Shown: positions 42,201 to 48,621 of the stretch, in pieces | Layout: the number at the start of each line of letters is the position of its first letter | How positions within the stretch are numbered: the stretch's first letter is position 1 | NCBI GenBank assembly: GCA_002256345.1 | Contig: NKIY01000012.1 | Span: 1 to 64,000, forward strand | DNA length: 64,000 bases | From: Bradyrhizobiaceae bacterium PARB1 | GTDB lineage: Bacteria; Pseudomonadota; Alphaproteobacteria; Rhizobiales; Xanthobacteraceae | Direction of reading: 5' to 3' | Made by a program: the position numbers and the translations under genes | The notes under the pieces: generated by a model | The model's database searches: none | Told to the model about the DNA's origin: nothing | The model's input: only the letters and a program-made list of their open reading frames with translations

Positions 42201-42405
42201 TGAAGTCTTGGGATATGGCGGAGGTGGCGAGGAGAGAGAGCCTGACGATCGGTCCCGGCTGAAGCGCGAAGGAACGCACGACTATGACCCAACCAATCCG
42301 GTGAGGATTCTGGGCAATGGCCCCGTGACGGCGCAGGAGTCGCGTATGATGACGGACCGGGAGAGGAAAGAACTCGATGCCGGACCGGAGCCCCGCAGGA
42401 TGTGA
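30232..42405 (+). CDS. giant filamentous haemagglutinin family protein 3
   Basis: 4,057 residues. The ATG at 30232 is chosen because AAGGAG lies 6 bases upstream (30220-30225); the frame itself opens at a TTG (30184). The order is a signal sequence, an Ala/Gln-rich linker, a TPS/Haemagg_act domain (again NQSGI in place of NPNGI), a long beta-helix body, a PAGT-type repeat zone (nt ~38690-39060), a single W-L-K unit near 41300, a DUF3739-like block (nt ~41560-42070), PSVIIVEVLGYG and a charged tail. One cysteine pair (36316-36333) is the only cysteine I see in the mature protein. A 21-bp tandem duplication (35424-35462) gives YALLPSTYALLP. It is regulated in all likelihood by the STN/sigma/FecR genes immediately upstream. 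A surface or secreted adhesin is likely; the substrate is unknown. Confidence 0.95.
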   Translation: MSPRPDMSPFGPVRRHARSTALMAGVSALALASTVPTLEARSLNGGSLGGVVSAPNIATDVASQAAQQAAAAARQSQDSLARAARAVQEMQSVQAAARAAAAAAQSAVPNGLGAGGLVPNMPAGWTGATAPTQSIDGNGQTQVNVRQLTQQAILNWQSFNVGARTTLTFDQGGNANWAALNRVTNATAPSQILGKIKADGHVYVINQSGIIFGGNSQVNVGSLIASTAGIADAQFTSNGIYSGGSGSDYTPSFKAAGGKVVVEAGAVISTRAPTSVTSGGGYVMMIGSQVENAGSIATPSGQTLLAAGDDFIIRRGFGTDANTSSTTRGHELSPVIAANSVNGLVRNTGLIFAQQGDVTLTGRTLMQGGALIATTSVDTRGTIHLLNRASDAAGSIVLADGSVTAVLPELASAKTALDSQRNALITASDAANSIRASSVTGAFDNLSLLADRQDQSRIEIVSGGTVTFKGGSYTAAQGGQIAVSARKRIFTEDGARLDVSGVRNVALAMAVNNIKVNVQGNELRDSPQNRDAGVLKSNDVWIDARELTLVPAGTGGYASDRYYTSGGLLEVGGYLNTTAHRIGEWAAIGGSITLAAPEVIAQKGASFDISGGSLDYAAGWIRSTNLIGSDGRRYSVDNAPSWLDFVNFAGGFARTHNIQGQVDKRLTEVWTTVFDRGRTSLRWEEAYSVGRDAGRLVLSAPTVLMDGDVIADVINGKGQNKSRPTVVADGYKFGQRQVALEGALILGNYNANGLVGGFASDVRITKGGSASAIGAFDPIAQDRVNTAWFDGEYLSRLGLGRIDITTGKTASVDADVTLVDGGRFSLTAPSSTIAAKITAHSGEIVVTNIYRGQNGSLTGGNGTVVIKAGSVLDVSGKWTNALIDREDLVGQAFVNGGRVLLEATGDVSFEHGSLIEASSGAVLFSSGKLAGGRGGDVGLIADSPQLGSTTGGALSLDGDVRAYGVTGGGTLEIASGPAIVIGSVLDRNAMPLPAGSASLPAGAFKPSLSLDSAIFSRGFSDYRINGHQGVAVAPGATINVIAPVYRLTSDTTAFASGMKSADVFELWIPPLYLENPRTSVVTQRQGASLTLMSNTNMSGGPITIGAGSVITVDPGRSIKVLGAGESQITVDGILNAWGGSITIDIERSRADVGSGTASTRSIWIGDHARLDVAARAVTATDLQERRFGLVANGGTIAIGGGLDWEELGRAVATDAFVVIRSGAVLDASGTSAMLDLPQSDAGSYRATTVASNGGSIILKSNNGLYIDGTLRARAGGAGAAGGTLALALETPNYRLLDSSVDDAVRKPREFILAQTHGASRLGAALQPGDADPALVYGRTRLGIDKIAAGGFHNLSVLVNGLLSFDGDASLHMGQSLRFSAGAFGLSADAASTAKVDLAAPYLRLAGTTAPALDNYIMPTVTVVSNGLSQQSDDAYLSVTADMIDIRGLVGFGAWASIRQANGSSVVVDRRGFSAIDLASSGDLRFLKSEGGASRAGGISTEFAARGDLTVTAGQIYPATDATARIVAGDILTVVKAAGATPDTPWSVFGRLYLDASTINQGGVVRAPGGAIEIGRSGHTTRLLPGSITSVSMAGLLMPYGGTVDGLSYKYAGRDVTFTGLVTDDIQSFTTNGISVGGARIAVDAGAVLDLSGGGAILGAGFVSGRGGSIDVLRYALADANPGFGYSKSGNKVYAIVPNFKGGYAPVAVDVGNPSIGQQVTIPAGVPGLAAGTYALLPSTYALLPGAFRIELGSSNTSLLPTVAAVGNGSYFASGQMSVANTGIAGQLPTQLILTPGKSVRTHSQYNETSYAAFGIARAQELGWARPRTATDAGNLSFIFNLDDTNPGSALRFEGEVLQAGSKSGFAGQVSVRARAEGGKIEIMARGAVHQAGYISIGADELNGIGASRLVIGGSLWQRNGDSGRGMYPGSVISVESRGGELVVRSGAVLSAADVLLVSGYRQPDIVVEAGASINTLGKGAAPYDSSAGYLFDPGATSMVAVSNGWLEFLPPQSDIQVLLGGGNVRIGACAGSVCSGETGLYSEGTIAFSSQQTISISDAVRYGTKNLVLGVSTVNIGSEASLADAAGRNVLAPGLSFNQDILDRLLAGNNGMGIPKLESLVLTARESVNFYGTVDLSTIDPATGQSSLKQLVLSTPAIYGYGNTNDVATLTTGNLVWTGVSVGSYTLGNGQPLTGSVPPAAVIPGGAGTGHGTLNIVADSIEFGYADRVRADNQVTLDRLVLGFGTTNLDASKRIGGNAKGTLSVYETQGAYVAGKGYSYTGGNLNLVTPLLTGGAGSVVSITAGGTLNVTAPQGADLAKSNSDALGATLNLKGETINLASAVVLPSGKLSLSATGDITLTDGARIDMSGRTIKMFDATQHSWGGDVSIESDRGNITQSAGSVIDLSAETNQAGKLTVVALAANAGHVDLAGTIRGTASGRYDAGSGVYLDYLSGRVEVRGQTIAGFTGLNQRLGAGGIFGERSFQIKQGDLVVGDELKANTINLSVDGGSLTVTGRIDASGERVGTIRLAARDGMTLGSSAVLDTHGTVLRVDSDGQAIDAPNRAIVELISTHGVIALNAGATIDLRSADNVARGTLTLNASRRGGAGGSGAGADDIAIDAAGPLLIRGANSIVVNGFRRYTDAPLASEADVNGRYNQVITQDYLDGIHDDSAAFIGAALSNSSLMSRLTGLSSYQNEFHLRPGVEIAGDTPDRDLTIGGDLDLSGYRYDSNNAKFKPNGIYGSGEPGSLVIRSGSDLNIYGSINDGFRPVDTPDGNGWVLRSGVEDYASPTILPTAVTLKGSASGSTSSISLRGQVSLNYDIPVRATTVRTGTVLPTDVTASSDFTLPAGTVLRATTTLPDGTVLAAGTILGSPTTLPAGTRLAAGSLLPTSLGEAFGVQAMTVPAGTPLNFFAAFTLYLSTDLNLKAGSFIPSNSSLLLASADGVDLRPTGPDGKQGKSYVVAPMLAPGSLSWDIGLVAGGDLAAADSRMLRTKSDLSGRGNMTLSDRHYMPDITFGSYLSPMITSVIRTGTGDLSLLAGGNYNQNSLYGIYTAGTQSAAIRDENGANRYNLPRGQWDPDLDWSGVSPVLGPYFGSYSPDYEALVTGDNYQAWYPEHGGNLLVAAQGNMAGVIQNGTSLTGYHPGPNLSNLVGNWLWRQGGEEGGQRTAWWINFGTYASPYNITTYDFIPQMPAFSGFGALGGGNVAVRVGGNAGVQSSRGEATFQSSQGLNIAVGSTGRVLADGSVVRTGGGDISLDVGGAINPLHPRENASGPTGIQNDLNGTLVNLRGTVDVRAGSIGRIDLTYGAADASDPRAPDAFAANKGVASGGMVLVLGDAATRFAARGDLVLGGAVDAGLGPTVMSTPYTKDGEDFAGGGYSAFSLWTPATAIDLFSAGGNLTPFARRTATGYAYSNDQGANARLPARMRVVAASGSIYIDGGERENKRDSYLVPAKTVQVEFLAGQSIYGDGTGFHPSASSPDEMTSPQKPYFYAGWKNEGEDLAYNRPISGAIDSQFGNDHDPLRFYAVNGDLIGLTTGQLATFLTAPTRYYAAKPVWMQAGRDIVNAGGFFLHNNANDESIISAGRDIIYANVQTAGPGLLELSAVRNIYQADKGSITSIGALVPGDNRPGASIFMQAGVGASGPDYAKLAGLYLDPANLAVTGMPLADQPGKVAKTYEKELAAWLKGADGFEAVSDEERRAYFDALPAEYKNYFLRQVYFAELRESGREYNNPGSARYGSYLRGRQMIATLFPEADANGKPITRIGDITLFGGSGVRTNFGGDIQMLTPGGRTVIGVEGLVPPSTAGVVTQGTGDIQIYSKGSILLGLSRIMTTFGGSILGWSADGDINAGRGTRTTVLYTPPKRTYDLYGNVTLAPQVPSSGAGIATLNPIPAVLPGDIDLIAPLGTIDAGEAGIRVSGNVNLAALQILNAANIQVQGTTSGIPTVQAPNIAAALSTSNATAATQQTATPQATGNERPSVIIVEVLGYGGGGEEREPDDRSRLKREGTHDYDPTNPVRILGNGPVTAQESRMMTDRERKELDAGPEPRRM
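35424..35462. repeat. 18-bp identical direct repeat, 21-bp period, in giant gene 3
   Basis: CACATATGCGCTGCTGCC occurs at 35424-35441 and 35445-35462. It makes YALLPSTYALLP where the paralogues have one YALLPGAF preceded by a different strand, which fits local slippage or conversion. Confidence 0.8.
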
Positions 42406-42635
42406 CAGGTGCAAGCGTCATGTTGAATCGATATCGTGGCAAAGACGCCGAACTAATGCGCGCACGGCTTGTCGTTTCGCGGCTTCCGGGCTTGCAGGGA
42501 CGGCCTCCTGCCGTTCGAAGGATCGGGGCACGACGTCCTGCGCAGCAACTCTGCTAAGAAGATCACTCTCTCCCATCGCGGTGAAGGCTACATCATCTCG
42601 CTGATGATCATACACTTGCGCTGCGTGACTGTCGT

Positions 42636-42920
42636 TCAGTGTCGGAAGGCAACTTGGACAACGGGGAGGGACAGACCGGAGTGAATACCGTTAGAGAATC
42701 CTTCGGGGTCGTTATCTTGAGAAATTATAACGACGGCTACGGTGCTCGGCGTTGCAAACACGGCGAATGCCCGTAGCCCCAAGGAAGATCGCAGGTGACA
42801 GAAAAGCAAGAGTACATTGACGCTGCATGCAATCAGCAAGGCAAGCGCGAGCCCTGTGAGAACCGTGCGGCGGCCAATACGATCAATCACCATCATGATG
42901 ACAGCAAGCTGATGCGATTC
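42636..42920 (-). pseudogene. fragment resembling an MFS transporter
   Basis: The minus-strand reading includes LAVIMMVIDRIGRRTVLTGL followed by a hydrophobic helix. D-R-x-G-R-R before a helix is the classic MFS cytoplasmic-loop motif. The frame lacks the rest of a transporter and ends in unrelated residues, so it is a remnant at best. Confidence 0.35.
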
Positions 42921-43629
42921 CAGCTATCGAGTCTCACTCGATATTTTGCTGTCGAGGCTTAGTCAATTTAGAAGTCGTTTACACTTCTGGGGGGAATAGG
43001 AGACGGAAACGATTCTCGCTGATTGCGGTAGCACGCCGATGGGCGGTACGATTACATATCGAAAACGCAGATGGAATCCTTCCGAACAGCTCCTAGCGCT
43101 AAGCGGCGTTTGCGCACTGTTTCTAGTAAGGCCAGCTATCATCCGTGACCATTTCGGCCGTTGCAGCTGCTGACGTTCAAGTCAAAATTGCACTGACGGC
43201 CAATAGCCAAAAGATGATCTTCGCTATTCCCAGCTTCTCCAAGAAGTCGCCCGCAGTCATGAATTAGACGCGCTCGGCTCTCTCGATGATGGCGGGAAGG
43301 GGCGATTTCGCCCCGCTCTGGCAAGGCGCAGGCCGCGTAACTAACAATTTTAAGGAATGACCTGCAAGGGTCGGAATCTATCGCTTCGGTTCGTCGAAGA
43401 AGTTCGCCTGAGACCGAGGCCGTTGCTTCCCGCGCGATGGGGGGCTCCGTGGGCCCCGGCCGAGGGGCCGTCGACATCACGTTGAGGACGGCGATCTCCT
43501 TATGTGCGACGTCGGATTACAATCGGGACCATGCTTACCGCGCCAATAGATCGTTGATTAGGGGCAAGGGACATCAATTTGGGGCCTTCCCATGCGACGG
43601 GCTGATGTTTTAAGCAGCTCGCCCAGATG

Positions 43630-43650
43630 CACTTGCAAGTGAGTTGCAAT
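43630..43650 (+). promoter_or_regulatory. possible Mur/Fur-type operator upstream of mntH
   Basis: TTGCAA occurs twice in direct orientation 11 bp apart (43633-43638 and 43644-43649). The first copy sits inside the 12-bp palindrome CACTTGCAAGTG (43630-43641). Mur/Fur proteins of rhizobia control mntH through TGCAA-like hexamers, so an operator 30-50 bases before the start is plausible; this is inference. Confidence 0.4.
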
Positions 43651-43678
43651 AAGGGTCGTTTTCGGCCATCCTGCGGAT

Positions 43679-45064
43679 ATGGATGCCAAATCGCCTGCCA
43701 TTGCTGTCGAACCCCTGAGCTCCCCGTCCGCGCCTGCCGTCGATCTGCCGGGCTGGCGATCGAGCGGGGGCGACCCGTCACTGGCGGGAATGTTCGGCTC
43801 GGTGCGGACGGTCAAATCCGGCTCGTTCTGGCGCAAGCTGGTGGCTTTTCTCGGCCCAGGCTATCTGGTTGCCGTCGGCTACATGGATCCCGGCAACTGG
43901 GCGACCTCGCTCGCTGGCGGCTCCAAATTCGGCTATGCGCTGCTGACCGTTGCGCTGGTCTCCAATCTTATGGCCGTCGTGCTGCAGTCGCTTTGCGCGC
44001 GGCTCGGCGTCGGCGCCGGGCGCGATCTCGCCCAGGCCTGCCGCGACAGTTATCCGAAGCCGGTGGCCTTCATGCTGTGGCTGTCCGCGGAGATCGCCAT
44101 CACCGCCACCGATCTTGCCGAGGTGATCGGCACCGCCATCGGCCTCAATCTGCTATTCGGCATTCCGCTCGAGATCGGCGTCATCATCACCGCGCTCGAC
44201 GTGTTTCTCATCCTCGCGCTGCAAGCCTTTGGCTTCCGCTGGATCGAGGCTTTCGTCGTTGCGCTGCTCGGCGTCATCGCTGCCTGCTTCGCCCTCCAGA
44301 TCGCCATGGCCGATCCCGATTGGGGACAGGTGATCCGCGGTTTCGCGCCGACCACCGAGATCGTCGCCAATAAGGAGATGCTGTTCCTGGCGCTCGGCAT
44401 TCTCGGCGCCACCGTCATGCCGCATAATCTCTATCTGCATTCCGGCCTGGTGCAGACGCGCGGCTATGGTTCCAGCGTCGCGGAACGCAAGGAGGCGATC
44501 AAGCTCTCGACCATCGATTCCACCATCGCGCTGTGTCTCGCGCTGACCATCAATGCCTCGATCCTGATCCTTGCTGCGGCAACCTTCCACAAATCCGGCC
44601 AGACGGATGTCGCCGAACTCGATCAGGCGCATGCCTTCCTCGCGCCGCTGCTCGGCTCAAGCCTCGCGCCGACGCTGTTCGCTGTCGCACTGCTTTGCTG
44701 CGGGCTGAACTCGACCATCACCGCGACGCTGTCCGGCCAGATCGTGATGGAGGGCTTCCTGCGTCTGCGCATGCCGCCCTGGCTGCGCCGCATGATCACC
44801 CGCATGATCGCCATCGTGCCGGCCGTGGTGGTGACGATCTGGTATGGCGAGAAGGGGACGGGGCAGTTGCTCATTCTCAGCCAGGTGGTGCTGAGCCTGC
44901 AATTGCCGTTCGCTGTGGTGCCGCTGGTGATGTTCACCGCGAGCAAGAGCAAAATGGGTCCGTTCGTGGCGCCGCGCTGGATCACGGCGCTGGCGGCGAT
45001 CACCGCGGTGGTGATCATCGCGCTGAATGTGAAGCTGGTGGTGGATTTCTTCTTTGGCGGATAG
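43679..45064 (+). CDS. mntH: Nramp-family Mn(II)/divalent metal:proton symporter
   Basis: 461 residues with about 11 membrane helices. The metal-site motifs are visible: DPGN in TM1 ([13 protein letters not shown]) and MPHN in TM6 ([13 protein letters not shown]). It imports Mn2+ (and some Fe2+) across the inner membrane with protons. The N-terminus is a ~45-residue hydrophilic extension rich in Pro/Ser. The start is the ATG at 43679; no strong Shine-Dalgarno sequence is visible. It is a single-gene unit facing the convergent bpt gene, with a probable Mur operator upstream. Confidence 0.95.
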   Translation: MDAKSPAIAVEPLSSPSAPAVDLPGWRSSGGDPSLAGMFGSVRTVKSGSFWRKLVAFLGPGYLVAVGYMDPGNWATSLAGGSKFGYALLTVALVSNLMAVVLQSLCARLGVGAGRDLAQACRDSYPKPVAFMLWLSAEIAITATDLAEVIGTAIGLNLLFGIPLEIGVIITALDVFLILALQAFGFRWIEAFVVALLGVIAACFALQIAMADPDWGQVIRGFAPTTEIVANKEMLFLALGILGATVMPHNLYLHSGLVQTRGYGSSVAERKEAIKLSTIDSTIALCLALTINASILILAAATFHKSGQTDVAELDQAHAFLAPLLGSSLAPTLFAVALLCCGLNSTITATLSGQIVMEGFLRLRMPPWLRRMITRMIAIVPAVVVTIWYGEKGTGQLLILSQVVLSLQLPFAVVPLVMFTASKSKMGPFVAPRWITALAAITAVVIIALNVKLVVDFFFGG

Positions 45065-45079
45065 GGCTCAAAACTCTCC

Positions 45080-45168
45080 CCACGTCATACGCGGGCTTGA
45101 CCCGCCCATCCATCTTCGTTCGTTGAGCTAGAAAACTGGATCACCGGGGCAAGCCCGGTGATGACGTT
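45080..45168. repeat. dispersed palindromic repeat between mntH and bpt
   Basis: Two hairpin-forming halves: CGGGCTTGACCCG near 45089, and ATCACCGGG / CCCGGTGAT (45140-45148 and 45154-45162) with a 5-base loop. Sequences of this kind are common between convergent genes in Bradyrhizobium relatives. It may also act as a bidirectional terminator for mntH and bpt. Confidence 0.6.
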
Positions 45169-45189
45169 GAGTGTGTGTCACGAGGCCAA

Positions 45190-45966
45190 CTATTCCTCCG
45201 GCTCGCCCACCATTTCGCCGCGTTCATCCACGCGCAGCCAGCCGGATGGCGCCAGCCGCTGTTGTGGCAAATAGCGCCCCTTGTAGTCCATCTTCTTCGA
45301 GCCCTCGATCCAGTAGCCGAGATAGACGTAGGGCAGACCCATCTTCTTCGCGCGCTCGATGTGGTCGAGGATCATGAAGGTGCCGAGTGAACGGCTTTCC
45401 TCGCCGGGTTCAAAGAACGAATACACCATCGACAGTCCGTCGCTCAGCACATCCGTGAGCGCCACCGCCAGCAGGTCCTCGCCGCGGCCGGTGATGCCGC
45501 TGTCGGGGCCGCGGCGGCGATATTCGATGATGCGGGTCTCCACATGAGAGTCCTCCACCATCATCGCGTAATCCAGCACGGTCATGTCCGCCATTCCGCC
45601 GAGCCGGTGGCGCTGGTCGAGATAGGCGCGGAACACCGAATACTGTTCGGAGGTCGGCACCGCTGTGCGCTGCTCGCCGATCACATCGGCATTGCGCGCG
45701 AGCACCTTGCGGAAGTTTCGTGATGGCTGGAATTCGTTGGTGACGACGCGAACCGAAACACAGGCGCGGCATTGATCGCAGGCCGGCCGGTACGCGATCG
45801 ACTGGCTGCGGCGGAAGCCGCCATGGGTCAGGAGGTCGTTGAGATCGCCGGCCTTGTCCCCCACGAGATGCGTGAACACCTTGCGCTCCTGTCGGCCCGG
45901 CAGATATGGGCAGGGCGACGGCGCCGTCAGATAGAATTGCGGGGTGTCGCGGGAGTGCTGGGTCAC
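45190..45966 (-). CDS. bpt: aspartate/glutamate leucyltransferase
   Basis: 258 residues. It transfers leucine from Leu-tRNA to proteins with N-terminal Asp or Glu, marking them for ClpS/ClpAP (bacterial N-degron pathway, cytosol). The family pattern is clear: [16 protein letters not shown] near the N-terminus, the cysteine cluster [13 protein letters not shown] around residues 63-75, and the C-terminal [16 protein letters not shown]. Length is normal. It lies 99 bases downstream of the RDD gene on the same strand, the usual order in this family of bacteria. Confidence 0.93.
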   Translation of the reverse strand: MTQHSRDTPQFYLTAPSPCPYLPGRQERKVFTHLVGDKAGDLNDLLTHGGFRRSQSIAYRPACDQCRACVSVRVVTNEFQPSRNFRKVLARNADVIGEQRTAVPTSEQYSVFRAYLDQRHRLGGMADMTVLDYAMMVEDSHVETRIIEYRRRGPDSGITGRGEDLLAVALTDVLSDGLSMVYSFFEPGEESRSLGTFMILDHIERAKKMGLPYVYLGYWIEGSKKMDYKGRYLPQQRLAPSGWLRVDERGEMVGEPEE

Positions 45967-46065
45967 GGGTCGATATGGGGCTCCGAAGCAGGACGATACA
46001 GCATCACCCCGACCGGGCTAACGGTCAATGAATTTGCCCGGTCGTCTCATCGATCGATGTCAAAT

Positions 46066-46620
46066 TTAGCCGGCATACCCCACCTGCGCCCGGGCCACGG
46101 ACGCATTCACCACCACGGTTCCCAGCACGAGGTCGTGCAGCAACTGCCGGCGGCCGTTGAGCAAAGCGACGATCAGCACCAGCGGCGTCAGCAGCGACAC
46201 CGAGGCCCAAAACAATACCGCATGAGCGCAGCCGAGCACGAAATAGCCGGGCGTGCCGGAAAAGGTGCGCAGCTGCAGATCCATCATCCGCATGCCCCAG
46301 GTGGCGGAATGCGGTCCGCCCAGCGACATCCCGTAATACACGATCGGCCAGATTACGGTGGCCGGCGAGATCAGCCAGAACAGGCCCCAGCCGAGGCCGA
46401 AGGTGACGAGGCCGAAGATGGAAATGAAGATCACCGCCAGAATGATCGGGATCGAGATCACGACCACATCGATCAGGAAAGCGACCACGCGCCGCGTCAG
46501 TACGCCGCGGAACAGGTCAGGCTGTTCATAGGGATCGAACACATGCCGGCGCGGCGGCGTGCCGTTGCTGCGCCAGGTGTCGCCCTGGGTGCTGCCGTAA
46601 CGCGAACCGGTGTCGGACAT
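46066..46620 (-). CDS. RDD-family inner-membrane protein
   Basis: 184 residues. After a ~45-residue polar N-terminus comes RRVVAFLIDVVVISIPII, the R-x-x-A-x-x-x-D signature of the RDD family, then three to four membrane helices with SATWGMRMMDLQL between them and a C-terminal LLHDLVLGTVVV. The function of most RDD proteins is unknown; some affect ion or solute handling. It sits between hemB and bpt, probably in one transcription unit. Confidence 0.88.
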   Translation of the reverse strand: MSDTGSRYGSTQGDTWRSNGTPPRRHVFDPYEQPDLFRGVLTRRVVAFLIDVVVISIPIILAVIFISIFGLVTFGLGWGLFWLISPATVIWPIVYYGMSLGGPHSATWGMRMMDLQLRTFSGTPGYFVLGCAHAVLFWASVSLLTPLVLIVALLNGRRQLLHDLVLGTVVVNASVARAQVGYAG

Positions 46621-46766
46621 GGATGCATTCCTCCATTGGCATCTTCACGGATGATCACATGGAGATGATCGGGGGAAGGGACAAGGGTACGAATGTGACG
46701 CAGCTCGCGTCCCGGACGCGCGCTGCAGCGTCATTACTCTGCTGTGCAAAGCCGGGGCACAAGGCA

Positions 46767-47852
<1,086 letters not shown>

Positions 47853-47869
47853 TCATTTGTGGTGCTGCA

Positions 47870-47888
47870 ACTTGGACTTGTTCCAAGT
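47870..47888. promoter_or_regulatory. inverted repeat in the hemB upstream region
   Basis: ACTTGGA-N5-TCCAAGT about 42 bases upstream of the hemB start. It overlaps a second palindrome GACTTG-N3-CAAGTC (47875-47889). It does not match the Irr (ICE) consensus. A repressor or activator site is possible; unassigned. Confidence 0.35.
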
Positions 47889-48041
47889 CTAGCATTTCCA
47901 CACCGTCGCGTCACTGCAGCGCTGTGCATGGGTGTGCCCGCGGTGCATTGATTTCGCGGGCAGGGCAGGCCACAAAAAGCCCCATGAATCGGCCCCATGC
48001 CTTGTTCCATCTCAACGCGGTTGCCCATTCCGAGGTGACCC

Positions 48042-48518
48042 ATGTCTGACACGCCCCCCCGCGACGGCGCATCGCGCGAACCCGCGAGGGATATCGGCAT
48101 GTCCGTGGCCGCGATTTCGTCCGGGCGCATCGAGAGCGACGAAAATGTGTGGACACGCCGTCTGGTGCTGTTCCTGCGCGTGATGGCGGTCGTCTCCATG
48201 CTGCAGGGCCTTTATCACTGGGCCCAGGTCACCGGCTTCATCGGCACCGAGGACGAGGCTTTCGAGGCCCAGTCCATGGCCTGGCAGTCCGCCACCGTCT
48301 ATTTCGCTGTGATCGAGCTGGTCAGCGCTGTTGGCCTGTGGCTGGCGACGCCATGGGGCGCCGTGGTCTGGCTGACCACCGTGGTGTCCATGGCGGTCAT
48401 CGAGCTGATGTTCCCGACCATCTATGGTGGCAATCTGATCGTTGTGGGTGTTCAGGCTGCGTTTCTGGCAGCCTATCTCGCGCTGGCATGGATGGCTGCG
48501 CGCGAACGACCGCCATAG
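48042..48518 (+). CDS. small inner-membrane protein (DUF6163-like)
   Basis: 158 residues, ATG 48042 with GAGGTGA upstream. A polar N-terminus of ~40 residues is followed by four hydrophobic helices (about 42-60, 80-105, 108-125, 130-152) and short loops. The pattern resembles a small family of uncharacterised four-helix proteins of rhizobia; the family name is given from memory and is uncertain. It is divergent from hemB. A very long hairpin follows its stop codon. Confidence 0.75.
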   Translation: MSDTPPRDGASREPARDIGMSVAAISSGRIESDENVWTRRLVLFLRVMAVVSMLQGLYHWAQVTGFIGTEDEAFEAQSMAWQSATVYFAVIELVSAVGLWLATPWGAVVWLTTVVSMAVIELMFPTIYGGNLIVVGVQAAFLAAYLALAWMAARERPP

Positions 48519-48523
48519 GATAT

Positions 48524-48569
48524 CGTCATTCCCCGTTCGCCCGCTCAAGCGGGCGAACGGGGAATGACG
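48524..48569. terminator. perfect 22-bp-stem palindrome (terminator-like or dispersed repeat)
   Basis: The arms 48524-48545 and 48548-48569 are exact reverse complements with a 2-base loop. It begins 6 bases after the stop of the gene at 48042. There is no T-run after it. Its flanks (GTCATTCCCC and GGGGAATGAC) look like a mobile palindromic repeat of the rhizobial type; it would also stop transcription. Confidence 0.75.
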
Positions 48570-48621
48570 CGTATAACGGAGCAGAGGTCGCGCAGACGGC
48601 CCTGCCAGCAGGGAGAAACCA

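Larger units (their letters stand above)
42406..43678. other. non-coding boundary with gene fragments between accessory and core regions
   Basis: 1.27 kb without an intact gene. It contains an MFS-like fragment on the minus strand (42636-42920) and a possible nitronate monooxygenase C-terminal scrap (plus strand, near 43286-43355, GDFAPLWQGAG). A GC-rich possibly structured stretch (43400-43500) and the mntH control region (43625-43678) follow. No insertion sequence or integrase was recognised. Confidence 0.55.

Noticed and set aside
43139-43480. 113-residue minus-strand frame upstream of mntH
   Set aside because: Composition is not protein-like, and the plus strand of the same stretch carries a possible enzyme remnant.
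43400-43500. GC-rich structured stretch upstream of mntH as a metal riboswitch
   Set aside because: Short complementary runs exist but I could not match a known manganese or magnesium riboswitch core.
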